64,000 bases of DNA, from NCBI RefSeq assembly GCF_026810225.1, contig NZ_CP113865.1:1756001-1820000 (forward strand), read 5' to 3'. Positions 8,567 through 17,253 of this stretch are shown here, one piece after another. Below the pieces are notes generated by a model that was given only the letters and a program-made list of their open reading frames with translations, did not search any database and was not told where the DNA came from. The position numbers were made by a program, and so were the translations under genes. How positions within the stretch are numbered: the stretch's first letter is position 1; each line of letters opens with the position of its first letter. The DNA comes from Caldicellulosiruptor morganii (GTDB taxonomy: Bacteria > Bacillota > Thermoanaerobacteria > Caldicellulosiruptorales > Caldicellulosiruptoraceae).

Positions 8567-9148
8567 TTACAGCACCTCTTTTATCTGGGCAAAGTCTATT
8601 ATAAGGTCTTCAAAAAGAGAGACCTTCACTTTGTCGTTGAAAGTGTAAACTTTGGGATATGAATATCCTGTCTCTGGATGATATACATACACAAAAATGT
8701 TCTGTTCATATGGGTTGACAATCCAGTATTCTTTAACCCCAAATTGAGTGTAAAGGTTAAGTTTTCTGATATAATCATGTGCAGGATTATTTTGTGACAC
8801 CACCTCAATTATCATCTCAGGAGCTCCAATGCAGCCTTTGTCAGTAAGTTTTTTCTTATCGCAAATAATCGAAATATCAGGCTGCACAACATTGACTGCC
8901 TGTTTTTCATCCTGCCCTTCTTCTATCAGGACAACATCAAAAGGAGCTGTGTAAATTTCGCAGGTTTTTTTATTTTGCCGAAGATAGCTACCAATTGTTA
9001 TTGTTAGCTCTGAAACTATCTTTTGGTGCATTCTTGAAGGTGCAGGGCTCATATCATAGATGACACCTTCAATCAGCTCTACTCTTGCGTCTTCTGGCAG
9101 CTGAAGATAGTCTGCATAGGTGTAAATCTTAGGAATCCTGGCTTCCAT
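8567..9148 (-). CDS. Uma2-family restriction-endonuclease-like protein
   Basis: The PD-(D/E)XK-type fold of the Uma2 (DUF820) family is visible: YTYADYLQLPEDARVELIEGVIYDMSPAPS, then QPDISIICD and GAPEMIIEVVSQNNPAHDYIRKLNLYTQFGVKEYWIV (catalytic-like D, ExxS and K). The function of Uma2 proteins is unknown. I start at the ATG at 9148 (MEARIPK) because AAGGTGAT lies six bases upstream; that start overlaps the repressor gene by 20 bases. It sits between integrase and repressor as cargo. Confidence 0.85.
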   Translation of the reverse strand: MEARIPKIYTYADYLQLPEDARVELIEGVIYDMSPAPSRMHQKIVSELTITIGSYLRQNKKTCEIYTAPFDVVLIEEGQDEKQAVNVVQPDISIICDKKKLTDKGCIGAPEMIIEVVSQNNPAHDYIRKLNLYTQFGVKEYWIVNPYEQNIFVYVYHPETGYSYPKVYTFNDKVKVSLFEDLIIDFAQIKEVL

Positions 9149-9989
9149 CAGTATCACCTTCTTTGTTTATATTTTTTATATTGCTGATTTCTGAAATATC
9201 TACTATACCTTGAACTGCTCCTATGAGTTTTAATATTCTTACTAAATTTTCTTCAAAATTATTAAGATAGAATGCTTCTATATTTCTCATAGAAGTTAAA
9301 ACTTCACCTTGTGGTTTTAATAAACTTATAAGGAATAATGAAGTCTCTTGAAGTTCAGAAATTATTTTGGTTATTGTTTCATCATCCATCTTTTTTTCAA
9401 ACATAAAAGAATTTCTTTTGTAATTTGACACTACATTATTAAAGCCATAGCGTTCAAAAAGTAACTTTAGTGCATAGCTCGGGTCGTAATCACTTTTTAA
9501 AGCTAAAAAATATGCTGGTTTTTTCGTATATTCAAGCAAACTACCAAAGTATAGGTTTAAACTATCCAATAATTTCTTAAATAAAGTAAAAAAATCTTTT
9601 TTCTCATCCCCAAAAGTATGTTGATATAAAATACCAGATATATTCCTTATAAGTGGTTCAACATTATTTACTAGAATGTTGCCCAAAATTGCTTTGCTTT
9701 CTGAATCCAATGAAACTTCAATTACTTCATCAAGCTTATATTTCTCATAGAAATTCTTCCCCTTGAACTCTTCTTCTCTTGTTCTGAAATCACTGTGACC
9801 AATTAAGTAGTCCACAGTTACACCAAAAAAATCAGCAATCTTAAGCAATGTGTCAAAATTAGGCTCTCTATGTCCATTCTCATAATTTGCTATGGTTTGC
9901 GTCGAAACGCCTAAAATTTCTGCCAAATCATTTCTTGAAATATTCTTTTCTTCTCTAAGCTCTTTAAGTCTAAATCTGAATAAATTCAC
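9129..9989 (-). CDS. XRE-family repressor, putative master regulator of the island
   Basis: Residues 3-62 are a classic helix-turn-helix (LKELREEKNISRNDLAEILGVSTQTIANYENG). The 286-residue protein then has about 220 residues of unrecognised, mostly helical sequence that could sense an inducer, as Stl-type repressors of staphylococcal islands do. It is divergent from the excisionase-replication operon across a region with repeated AAACTAnnTGAAT motifs, its likely operators. Confidence 0.85.
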   Translation of the reverse strand: MNLFRFRLKELREEKNISRNDLAEILGVSTQTIANYENGHREPNFDTLLKIADFFGVTVDYLIGHSDFRTREEEFKGKNFYEKYKLDEVIEVSLDSESKAILGNILVNNVEPLIRNISGILYQHTFGDEKKDFFTLFKKLLDSLNLYFGSLLEYTKKPAYFLALKSDYDPSYALKLLFERYGFNNVVSNYKRNSFMFEKKMDDETITKIISELQETSLFLISLLKPQGEVLTSMRNIEAFYLNNFEENLVRILKLIGAVQGIVDISEISNIKNINKEGDTDGSQDS

Positions 9990-10194
9990 TCAACCACCAC
10001 CAAAAACTATTCGTTTAATTCTCATTATAGAACAAACTTAGAGAATTAACAATAAGAAACTAAATGAATTTAATAATAAAAAATTAAAACTAACTGTTGA
10101 CAAATACATTTAGTTTGATATAATAAAATTAGAAAACTAATTGAATAGTTTTAGATAACTTTTTTTAAAACATTAATAATAAGAGGTGTTCTCA
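9990..10194. promoter_or_regulatory. divergent control region with operators and rightward promoter
   Basis: A rightward promoter has TTGACA (10097-10102) and TATAAT (10119-10124), spacer 16. Four related motifs are visible: AAACTATTCGTTTAATT (about 10003), AAACTAAATGAATTTAA (about 10059), ATTTAGTTTGAT inside the spacer, and the palindrome AAAACTAATTGAATAGTTTT (10133-10152). Repressor bound to the third and fourth would block the rightward promoter. Motifs are seen; the repressor assignment is inferred. Confidence 0.7.
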
Positions 10195-10413
10195 ATGGAA
10201 ATTTATAATCCTCAACCTCAAAGAGAGAAAATAGAGAAACTGACAATTAGCATTAAAGAAGCTGCTCAAATGCTTGGTATAAGCTACAACGTAATGCTCA
10301 CCTTGGTGCACAGAAAAGACTTCCCAAAAATTTTAGCTGGGCAGCGAAGAATCTTAATTCCCAAGGAAGCTTTCATAAAATGGGTCAATGAACAGGCTTG
10401 CCAGAATAAATAG
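10195..10413 (+). CDS. excisionase-family DNA-binding protein
   Basis: The roughly 72-residue protein is a winged MerR-like helix-turn-helix of the excisionase family: LTISIKEAAQMLGISYNVMLTLVHRKDFP then RRILIPKEAFIKWVNEQ. It probably bends DNA for excision or activates the operon. AAGAGG at 10181 selects the ATG at 10195 over an upstream GTG. It is the first gene right of the control region. Confidence 0.85.
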   Translation: MEIYNPQPQREKIEKLTISIKEAAQMLGISYNVMLTLVHRKDFPKILAGQRRILIPKEAFIKWVNEQACQNK

Positions 10414-10514
10414 CAGATACTTACCATGTTGGCTATCCCCTTTCTTCATTGCTACCTTGTTTGGGAATCGGCAAGGTGGCTTGGCTGGTGTTTTGAAAAA
10501 GGGAGGAATAGAAA

Positions 10515-13058
10515 GTGTCAAAGCAATACAAAAATGCAGAATTGGACAAACATATTGATTATGAGAGATTTTACAGTCGGTATCTCACAAATATGAGAAG
10601 GACAGGCACTGATAAAATAAGTGCAAGGTGTCCTTTTCATGATGACCAGCACAATTCGTTCTGGTTTAGGATAGCAAATGGTTGCTGGAAGTGTGAAGCA
10701 GGCTGTGGCCAAGGCAATGCAGTAACATTTTTAGAAAGAATGGAAAAAATAAATAGGAAAGAAGCTTATAAAATGTTGCTCAAAGAAGCAGGGTTATTGG
10801 ATAAAAGCGAGGAGAAAAAGGGAAAAATGAGATACACATTGGAAGACTATAGCCAAGAAAAGAAATTGCCTTTAGATTTTTTAAAAAGATTAGGTCTTAA
10901 GACATGTAAAACAGGCGTTGAAATTCCATATTATGATGAGGAAGGAAAGTTTTTGAGAGCAAGAATAAGACATCACCCAAAAAGTGAAAATCGTTTTACT
11001 TGGGGAAAGGGAAAAGGCACTTATCCATATGGGCTTTGGAAAATAAACGAAGCATACAAGAAGGGCTACATAGTAGTTGTAGAAGGCGAATCAGACACGC
11101 ATACATTATGGCTTAATGACTATCCAGCTCTTGGGATACCAGGGGCAACAGCCTTCAAAGCAGAATGGGCAAAATACTTTGAAGGGTTAAAAGTTTACAT
11201 CAGCCGTGAACCAGCAGGCGAAAAAACTGATGCAGGTCAGACTTTTGTTAATAAGATTTGTACTTCAATAAAAGAACTTGGTGTAAATTGTAAAGTTTTT
11301 AAGTTTACAATTGACGAATACAAAGATCCAAGTGGGCTTTATCTTAAAGACACTACTTCTTTCAAAGAAAATTTTGACAAAATTTTGCAGTCAGCTGAAG
11401 AAATTGACCTCACAGAATATATAGAAGCAACAAAAGAAGAAAATCCTTTCGGCATAAAATATAATACTCCACAGGGGTATTATATCACAGCCGAAGGGAT
11501 ATTTAAAGAAACGACAAAGAAAAAAGGACTTGAAACTATTGAGATTACTAAGACACCAGTTATTATCAGCAAAAAGTTGGTAGACATTGAAACCTCAAGA
11601 CAGAAAGTAGAGCTGGCTTATATAAATAACAATCGAAGAAACTTCATAGTAATTGACAAGGAGCAAATAGCTAATAATCGATGTATCATAGACCTTTCTA
11701 ATTATGGCATCTTAGTAAATTCTATTAACGCAAAGAATATGGTGCAATATTTTTACGATTTTGAATCTGCAAACATGGATAAAATTCCACTAAAATTTAT
11801 GACCAATAAATTAGGTTGGTTTGGTAACAAATTCTTTCCTTATGAAGAAGATATTCTTGTTCTATTCAATGGCAACGTTTTTGAAGGTTTGACCACAGCT
11901 GGGACATTTCAAGAATGGCTGCAAGGAATAAAGCAATTCAGGTATAACGAAGCTTTTCGCTTCATGTTAGCTGCTTCTTTTGCAGCACCGCTACTAAAAC
12001 TTCTCCAGCAGAGAATTTTTCTTGTCCACCTTTGGGGCGACTCCAGAAGTGGCAAAACAGCAGCTTTGAAAGCTGCTTTGTCGGTCTGGGGTAACCCAGA
12101 GGACCTTATTGTGACATTCAATGCCACTAAGGTTGGTCTTGAAAAAAATGCAAGCTTTTATAATGACCTACCTATTGGTATTGACGAACGACAGGTCGCA
12201 AACAATCAAGAATTTACTGAAAATATTGTATATATGCTCTCGCTTGGAAAAGGGAAGCTTAGAGGTTCAAAGACTGGAGGCTTGCAGCCTCTTACAAGTT
12301 GGCACACAATAATTCTATCAACAGGTGAAGAACCTCTGAGCAGCACAACTTCAAATGAGGGTGTATTCACAAGAACGATAGAGATTAATTTAAAGCCTTT
12401 TAATAATGAAGATGAAGCGAGAGAGTGTTACAAAGTTATTAATAACAACTTTGGCTGGGCTGGCAGAGAGTGGATAAAAGCTATCAAACAAAACAAGGGA
12501 CTGTTGCAACAAATCAAAGATACATCACAAAGTTTATTAGAGCAAATTTTAATCTTCTATCCTGAGATTTTACAAAGCCATGCTCAGGCACTATCCTTTG
12601 TCGGGGCCGTTGACATTGCTACCTCAAAGATAATTTTCGGTGAAGAGAAGTCAGAAGAAATTACAATTGTTGTTATATCAGCTATAGCTGAACAACTTCA
12701 AAGTACAGAAGAGGTAGACATAGGGCAACGTGCCTATGATTACATTGTGGACATGGTCAATTCTCATATCAGCAATTTTAAGGATGAAGCAAAGGAAAGA
12801 TGGGGTTTTTTGAATGACGACTTTGTTGATTTCATCCCTGCAATATTGGGAAAGTTGTTGGAAGAGCAGGGTTTTAATCCCAAAAAGGTTTATACAAGCT
12901 GGGCAGAAAAAGGATTGCTCAAAGCTGTTTTTGAAAGAGACAAAAGGAAATTCCAATATCCTAAAAGAATAGGCAAACAAGTATGCAGAGTAATAAGAAT
13001 AAAACTTCCTCAAGCCGAATCATCTTCTATACCCTTAAGGGGTATAAAAGAGTTGTAA
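10515..13058 (+). CDS. primase-helicase: CHC2 zinc finger, TOPRIM and DUF927 ATPase
   Basis: The 847-residue protein joins three parts: a CHC2-type zinc domain (CPFHDDQHNSFWFRI...CWKCEAGCGQGNA, residues 39-75), a TOPRIM domain (GYIVVVEGESDTHTLWL, about 180-270), and a C-terminal DUF927 helicase-like ATPase with Walker A GDSRSGKT near residue 510 followed by NATKVGLEKNASFYNDLPIGIDE. Such proteins prime and unwind the origin of islands and phages. Start is a GTG with GGGAGG 9 bases upstream. The stop codon already lies in the first iteron of the putative origin. Confidence 0.93.
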   Translation: MSKQYKNAELDKHIDYERFYSRYLTNMRRTGTDKISARCPFHDDQHNSFWFRIANGCWKCEAGCGQGNAVTFLERMEKINRKEAYKMLLKEAGLLDKSEEKKGKMRYTLEDYSQEKKLPLDFLKRLGLKTCKTGVEIPYYDEEGKFLRARIRHHPKSENRFTWGKGKGTYPYGLWKINEAYKKGYIVVVEGESDTHTLWLNDYPALGIPGATAFKAEWAKYFEGLKVYISREPAGEKTDAGQTFVNKICTSIKELGVNCKVFKFTIDEYKDPSGLYLKDTTSFKENFDKILQSAEEIDLTEYIEATKEENPFGIKYNTPQGYYITAEGIFKETTKKKGLETIEITKTPVIISKKLVDIETSRQKVELAYINNNRRNFIVIDKEQIANNRCIIDLSNYGILVNSINAKNMVQYFYDFESANMDKIPLKFMTNKLGWFGNKFFPYEEDILVLFNGNVFEGLTTAGTFQEWLQGIKQFRYNEAFRFMLAASFAAPLLKLLQQRIFLVHLWGDSRSGKTAALKAALSVWGNPEDLIVTFNATKVGLEKNASFYNDLPIGIDERQVANNQEFTENIVYMLSLGKGKLRGSKTGGLQPLTSWHTIILSTGEEPLSSTTSNEGVFTRTIEINLKPFNNEDEARECYKVINNNFGWAGREWIKAIKQNKGLLQQIKDTSQSLLEQILIFYPEILQSHAQALSFVGAVDIATSKIIFGEEKSEEITIVVISAIAEQLQSTEEVDIGQRAYDYIVDMVNSHISNFKDEAKERWGFLNDDFVDFIPAILGKLLEEQGFNPKKVYTSWAEKGLLKAVFERDKRKFQYPKRIGKQVCRVIRIKLPQAESSSIPLRGIKEL

Positions 13059-13394
13059 CACCTAACAAACTGAGAACTATCAAGCCTTTAAAACAATTAG
13101 GTGTTACAGGTGTTACAAAAGGTGTTACAAAAAGAATTAAGATTTATCAAAGTATATAAGGTATCTATATACCCTATGTAACACCTGTAACACCTAAAAT
13201 AATAAGTATATAAAAAAAACAGAATTTTAATCTCCATTATATACCAATTACCATTGGAAAAAATTTACCCTCAAAATATAAAAAAAGTATATATATATTT
13301 TAAAATTAGGTGTTACACATTTCTACAAAAGTAAAACCTCTGATTTTTCAAGGGTTTTTGAGGCTTAATTTTGTAACACCTCAAAGGTGTTACA
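13054..13394. other. candidate replication origin with nine iterons flanking an AT-rich core
   Basis: The 9-mer GGTGTTACA or its complement occurs at 13054, 13100, 13109, 13121, 13177, 13186, 13309, 13372 and 13386 (start positions). Four are in TGTAACACC and five in GGTGTTACA orientation. Between the sixth and seventh lies an AT-rich stretch of about 110 bp with long A, T and TA runs. Staphylococcal islands have exactly this arrangement, iteron clusters around an AT-rich region directly after rep. The repeats are seen; origin function is inferred. Confidence 0.75.
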
Positions 13395-13536
13395 CGAAAA
13401 AAAAACGTTCTGAAAATCCATTTTGAGGGTAAGTTTTTTACACAATTTCCAAATCAGCTGGTAATAAAATAAGAACCCGATAAAGTATTTGGTTTTACAA
13501 ATCTTACTATCATGCCCTTGGAAAGGAGTGTTTTCA

Positions 13537-14190
13537 ATGTTCAATAGCCTTAAACAAAAATACTATCGCTTTGGGGACGAAAAGGCACTTGAACAAATGA
13601 AAAGGATAATTGAAAGCAACCCTGATTTAAAAGCACAATACATTGAGCTTTGTAAAACAGCTGAAGATGAGATAAAAGGCTATAAAGATTATGCAACTCA
13701 GCAACAGCTAAAAGAGATTGAAGCTGCTCTTATCTTTTTGGACAAGGAAAGACTGAAAGAAGCTATTCAAGCTTTAAAGCAAAACGTAGCTATAAATTTT
13801 TTTGGCCTATCAGAAAACACTACAAGGCAAGAACAGGAACAGAAATCTGACAAAAAAGTTTTGCAATTCAGCTTTTCTGAGCAAAGAGTCTCTGCCAGTG
13901 GGAAGCACTTTGTTATAAAAAGCAAAAAACCACTTGATATTAGCAAAACCAAAGAAGCTTTTACTGATTTCAGATGTGAGATGTGCAAAGGCAATGAACT
14001 TGTCTATGTAGACGCTATAGGAGCTTTTGTATGCCCTAACTGTTTTCCTCAAACTGATGTTGCCATCAGGGTTAAAAGTTACATGCAGCCAATGTCAAAT
14101 GAGTATATCTATGAACTTTACCCTATATACAGATACCCAAAAGAGGACAATTTCAAAGACAATGACACTAAAACAGTGGCAGCTATTTAA
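13537..14190 (+). CDS. hypothetical protein with C-terminal zinc-knuckle
   Basis: I start at ATG 13537 (MFNSLKQKYY) behind GGAAAGGAGTG; the protein is 217 residues. The first 110 residues are charged and helical. Near the end are two CxxC pairs, CEMCKGNELVY and CPNCF, about 20 residues apart, which should bind zinc. No family recognised. It follows the origin in the rightward operon. Confidence 0.7.
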   Translation: MFNSLKQKYYRFGDEKALEQMKRIIESNPDLKAQYIELCKTAEDEIKGYKDYATQQQLKEIEAALIFLDKERLKEAIQALKQNVAINFFGLSENTTRQEQEQKSDKKVLQFSFSEQRVSASGKHFVIKSKKPLDISKTKEAFTDFRCEMCKGNELVYVDAIGAFVCPNCFPQTDVAIRVKSYMQPMSNEYIYELYPIYRYPKEDNFKDNDTKTVAAI

Positions 14191-14237
14191 AAATTTAAAT
14201 AAGCTCAAATCTTTAATTGGAAAGGAGATGTTTTTAA

Positions 14238-14405
14238 ATGACCAAAAAAGTTGTAGTGGAGCTTGAAGAACTGGAGAGGTTTTTGGACTATCTGAATGAC
14301 AAAGTTGATGACGTTTATAAAAAAGAGACAACAAGGGCTGTAGAGGACTTTATTAAAAACCTTCAAAAGAGTAGCTTAACCAAAAGCAACACAATTAAAA
14401 ACTAA
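14238..14405 (+). CDS. small hypothetical protein (55 aa)
   Basis: An ATG with AAAGGAG nine bases upstream opens a 55-residue acidic-helical ORF (MTKKVVVELEELERFLDYL...). It sits in the gap between two operon genes with tight spacing and same strand, which supports it as real. Probably coiled helix; no family recognised. Confidence 0.6.
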   Translation: MTKKVVVELEELERFLDYLNDKVDDVYKKETTRAVEDFIKNLQKSSLTKSNTIKN

Positions 14406-14426
14406 AAAAAGGAGAGTAAATTTGAA

Positions 14427-14912
14427 ATGCCAAAGGTTACAGTGAATCTACCAAAGCCTGTATATGATAAGCTTTGCAAACTCACAGAAGGCAGCAGAAC
14501 TCTTGATGAGATTATAACCTATGCAAGCTCAATTCTGATTGATAGTTTAAGAAGAGCTATAAGAGGAGAATTAGAAACAGCACACTGGTTTACAATTGCC
14601 TCTTCAATTGATTTGGTCTACAGAAAGCTTTTGACTTCTTTTTTAGACCAGGGCTCTGAACTGTTCAAATCACATTTTGAAAAGAACCTTCAACTTGGTG
14701 ACTTGCGGGAATGTGCTCAAACTTTAAGAGTGCTTATCCTGATTGAATACTTAAAAGAGTGTTTGAACAATGAAGGAATTGAGTATTTGGTTGAGATAAG
14801 GTATCAGCCGTTGGATGATGAACTAAGATTTTGGCAGAGCAAAGGTTTTACAATTCCTGAGGAGATTCTTTTAAAAACCAAATCAGAAAGTGAGGAGATT
14901 TGGCAATGTTGA
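14427..14912 (+). CDS. hypothetical protein (161 aa)
   Basis: The protein begins MPKVTVNLPKPVYDKLCKL and is predicted all-helical after residue 25. AAGGAGAG precedes the ATG. The opening looks like a ribbon-helix-helix strand-helix start, but I cannot confirm a DNA-binding domain. It overlaps the next, broken gene by seven bases. Confidence 0.65.
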   Translation: MPKVTVNLPKPVYDKLCKLTEGSRTLDEIITYASSILIDSLRRAIRGELETAHWFTIASSIDLVYRKLLTSFLDQGSELFKSHFEKNLQLGDLRECAQTLRVLILIEYLKECLNNEGIEYLVEIRYQPLDDELRFWQSKGFTIPEEILLKTKSESEEIWQC

Positions 14913-15211
14913 CACTTGAAAAGATTCAACCAGAAAATGATTTATTTGAGAGGATGTTTTCTCAATTTACAGTAGAACTTGCAAGCTGCAGGTCCAATGA
15001 AATATTGAAGGACCAAGAATATTTGAAGACTACAGGAACAATCAGTATTTTGTAAACCAAGCTCAAAGAACTGCTAAATGATGAAGCATTGAAAATTTAC
15101 ACAGAGATTGAAGAACTCCAAAGTTACTTGTGTGCAATTTATGAACTCCATGGGTACAGACAGGGCTTTAAAGATGGTGCAAGGCTTGTGACAAAACTTT
15201 TGATAGAATGA
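14906..15211 (+). pseudogene. DUF6809-like small protein interrupted by an in-frame TAA
   Basis: A 101-codon frame opens with ATG overlapping the upstream stop. Codon 50 (15053-15055) is TAA. The part after it, TKLKELLNDEALKIYTEIEE and then GYRQGFKDGARLVTKLLIE, has the ending of small phage/island proteins of the DUF6809 kind, as does the opening. One nonsense substitution in an otherwise open frame points to recent decay, unless the stop is suppressed. Confidence 0.6.
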
Positions 15212-15282
15212 AATGGCTGAATTAGAGTCGGCAGGTTTGCAGCCTGTCGGTTCAAAAAAATAAATAAAAGGAGGTTTTAAAG

Positions 15283-15561
15283 ATGGTATTATTTAGGTGC
15301 GAAAATGGTAATTTAGTAAATTTAGAAAAGGCTTTATATTTCAAAACCACGAGTGGAACAGTAGAATATGACGGTGGAATACCTATAAAAGGAGTAATTG
15401 TTTTAGCTATATTTGGCTATGACGATGGAGATTTTGGAACTCCATTAGCAACGTTTAAAAGCAAAAAAGAGGCACAGGATTTCATTGACTCACTGGGTAA
15501 AATAATGGCAACAGAAAACAACAAGGTTTTAACTGTAGATGACGTTTGCAAGAAAAAATAA
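15283..15561 (+). CDS. hypothetical protein (92 aa)
   Basis: AAAGGAGG precedes the ATG at good spacing. The 92-residue protein (MVLFRCENGNLVNLEKALYF) looks mostly beta with a helical end (KKEAQDFIDSLGKIM). No family recognised. It ends the first part of the rightward operon; a strong terminator follows. Confidence 0.65.
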   Translation: MVLFRCENGNLVNLEKALYFKTTSGTVEYDGGIPIKGVIVLAIFGYDDGDFGTPLATFKSKKEAQDFIDSLGKIMATENNKVLTVDDVCKKK

Positions 15562-15593
15562 GTAGATGATAAAAAGATAAGATTATATTTTGA

Positions 15594-15624
15594 AAGCACC
15601 TTGTATAAGGTGCTTTTTTTTTTT
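15594..15624 (+). terminator. strong Rho-independent terminator
   Basis: AAGCACCTT (15594-15602) and AAGGTGCTT (15607-15615) form a perfect stem with a 4-nt loop, followed by nine further T residues. Confidence 0.9.
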
Positions 15625-15682
15625 AAACTGGTAGCACATGTAATACCACTGTTGCATTCTGCTATCAACCTTATGACAAAAT

Positions 15683-15712
15683 TCGACAATGCAGCTAAAA
15701 GGATGGTATAAT
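15683..15712 (+). promoter_or_regulatory. promoter of the terminase-small-like/sigma operon
   Basis: TCGACA (15683-15688) and an extended -10 TGGTATAAT (TATAAT 15707-15712) with 18 bp between them precede the next gene. Together with the terminator at 15594 it separates an early and a late transcription unit. Confidence 0.6.
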
Positions 15713-15744
15713 TAAAATAGAACGCAAGTTTGGAGGTGTTAAAA

Positions 15745-16230
15745 ATGATAAGCTATGACTGGGAAGGGTTAAAGAGTGAGTTTGTACTTGGCAGCTATAG
15801 GTCTTTAAAAGAGTTTGCAGAGGCAAAGAATATCAGCTATGGACTTTTGCGAAACAAGGCAAAAGGATGGCTGCGGGAAAAACGACAGGTTGAGAGAACC
15901 AAAAACAACCTCATAGTAGAAAAGACGATTCAAAAACACGCAGAGCTTGCTTGTGATTATAACAGTTTGCATATTGAATATTGGAACAGGCTGCTTGAAT
16001 TAGTCAGGCAGGCTCTTTATGATGATAAAACAATAAGGACCAAAGAAGGCAAGATAAATGTTTATGCACTTGAAAAGCTTGCAGATGTGATAGAGAAGGT
16101 CCAAAAAGGACAGAGGCTTGCACTTGGAATTGATGAAAAGAAGGACAACAATAATGAGGAACTGCTCCAGAGGATAAGAGAAATCATACAGGCACTTAAT
16201 GAACCAAATGAGGATACTGCCTTGAACTGA
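15745..16230 (+). CDS. phage terminase small-subunit-like protein
   Basis: The 161-residue protein opens with a DNA-binding helix-turn-helix resembling small terminases (FVLGSYRSLKEFAEAKNISYGLLRNKAKGW), followed by helices (residues 55-130) and an acidic tail. GGAGGTG selects the ATG at 15745. In Gram-positive islands a self-encoded small terminase redirects helper-phage packaging to the island; no large terminase is present here. The assignment rests on domain order and context, so an HTH regulator remains possible. Confidence 0.55.
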   Translation: MISYDWEGLKSEFVLGSYRSLKEFAEAKNISYGLLRNKAKGWLREKRQVERTKNNLIVEKTIQKHAELACDYNSLHIEYWNRLLELVRQALYDDKTIRTKEGKINVYALEKLADVIEKVQKGQRLALGIDEKKDNNNEELLQRIREIIQALNEPNEDTALN

Positions 16231-16253
16231 GCTTCAAAGGAGTGGTTGTAACA

Positions 16254-17186
16254 ATGCAAAAAACAGCTTTGCCACAGCTTACAGAAGCTCAAAGACAGCT
16301 TTTAATTACTGACAATCTAAAACTTGTCTATCACATTGCCAATAAGTTTATGCCATGCCCAAGTGGTTACTGCTATGAAGTAGATGACCTTGTGAGCGAG
16401 GGATACTTTGGACTTGTCATAGCAGCAAAAAACTTCAACCCAGAGAAGGGAAGCTTCTCAACCTATGCTTGCAAGGTGATTGAAAACAGAATCAAAAGAA
16501 GTTTGCCAAAGTACAAATTGACAGCAGCTATTTCTTTGGACAGTCCAGTATCAAAAGAACCAGATGAGGACACAGCAGTTTTGGCAGAAGTAATATCAGA
16601 TGGCTATTCTGTTGAAAGTGAAGTTATAAGAAAAGACATTTCAGAAAAGCTGCAAAGATACTTTGACATATTGACAGATGAAGAGAAAGAAAGAGTTTTG
16701 TATTATATAAGCACAGGGAAAACTCCACCTGCAAGTGATAAGGTGTTTAAAGCAGCAAGAAAGAAGTTGTTAGCAAAAATAAGACAGGAGAAGATAGAGG
16801 CAGACCTTGACGACTTGACAGTATTCATTTCATGCCCAGCTGTTCATGTGTCAAGTGGTAGTTTATATAAATCCTCATCAGTTGAGGCAGCAGTGATTGC
16901 CAGAGAGGAGAAAAGAAAACAGCTTGAGGTTCTGTCATCAATACCGCAATTGGACAAGCTAAGGGTTTTAAAGCAGCAAGGAGAACAGGACAGGATGAAG
17001 CTTCTTGCTGCCAAGTGGGAGGTTGAAGAGTTTATAGAGAAGAACTGGGACAATCTCACAATTAACAATCTAAGGCTTTTAAAAGACTACTTTGTTTTGT
17101 GTCTTTCACATCTTTCAATGGTCCAAAAGTATGGCAGCAGTTACAGAGAGCAAATAAAAAGAGTGGTTAAAAAGATAACAGGATAA
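16254..17186 (+). CDS. sigma-70-family-like transcription factor
   Basis: Residues about 12-90 match sigma region 2: LVYHIANKFMPCPSGYCYEVDDLVSEGYFGLVIAAKNF followed by GSFSTYACKVIENRIKRSL. Further on, DILTDEEKERVLYYISTG could stand for a degenerate region 4, and the last 100 residues are coiled helix. AAAGGAG favours ATG 16254. Sigma-like proteins drive late genes in some phages; a regulator of the island's or helper's late genes is plausible. It directly follows the terminase-like gene. Confidence 0.7.
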   Translation: MQKTALPQLTEAQRQLLITDNLKLVYHIANKFMPCPSGYCYEVDDLVSEGYFGLVIAAKNFNPEKGSFSTYACKVIENRIKRSLPKYKLTAAISLDSPVSKEPDEDTAVLAEVISDGYSVESEVIRKDISEKLQRYFDILTDEEKERVLYYISTGKTPPASDKVFKAARKKLLAKIRQEKIEADLDDLTVFISCPAVHVSSGSLYKSSSVEAAVIAREEKRKQLEVLSSIPQLDKLRVLKQQGEQDRMKLLAAKWEVEEFIEKNWDNLTINNLRLLKDYFVLCLSHLSMVQKYGSSYREQIKRVVKKITG

Positions 17187-17253
17187 AAATTTTGCTTGCT
17201 AAAAAAGCTAAAAAAAGTTCATATACCTTTGTAGGCTTTTGGCACAATTTTTG

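Noticed and set aside
10422-10510. Possible attenuator before the primase gene
   Set aside because: ACCTTG/CAAGGT pairing is present but weak, without a T run or alternative structure.
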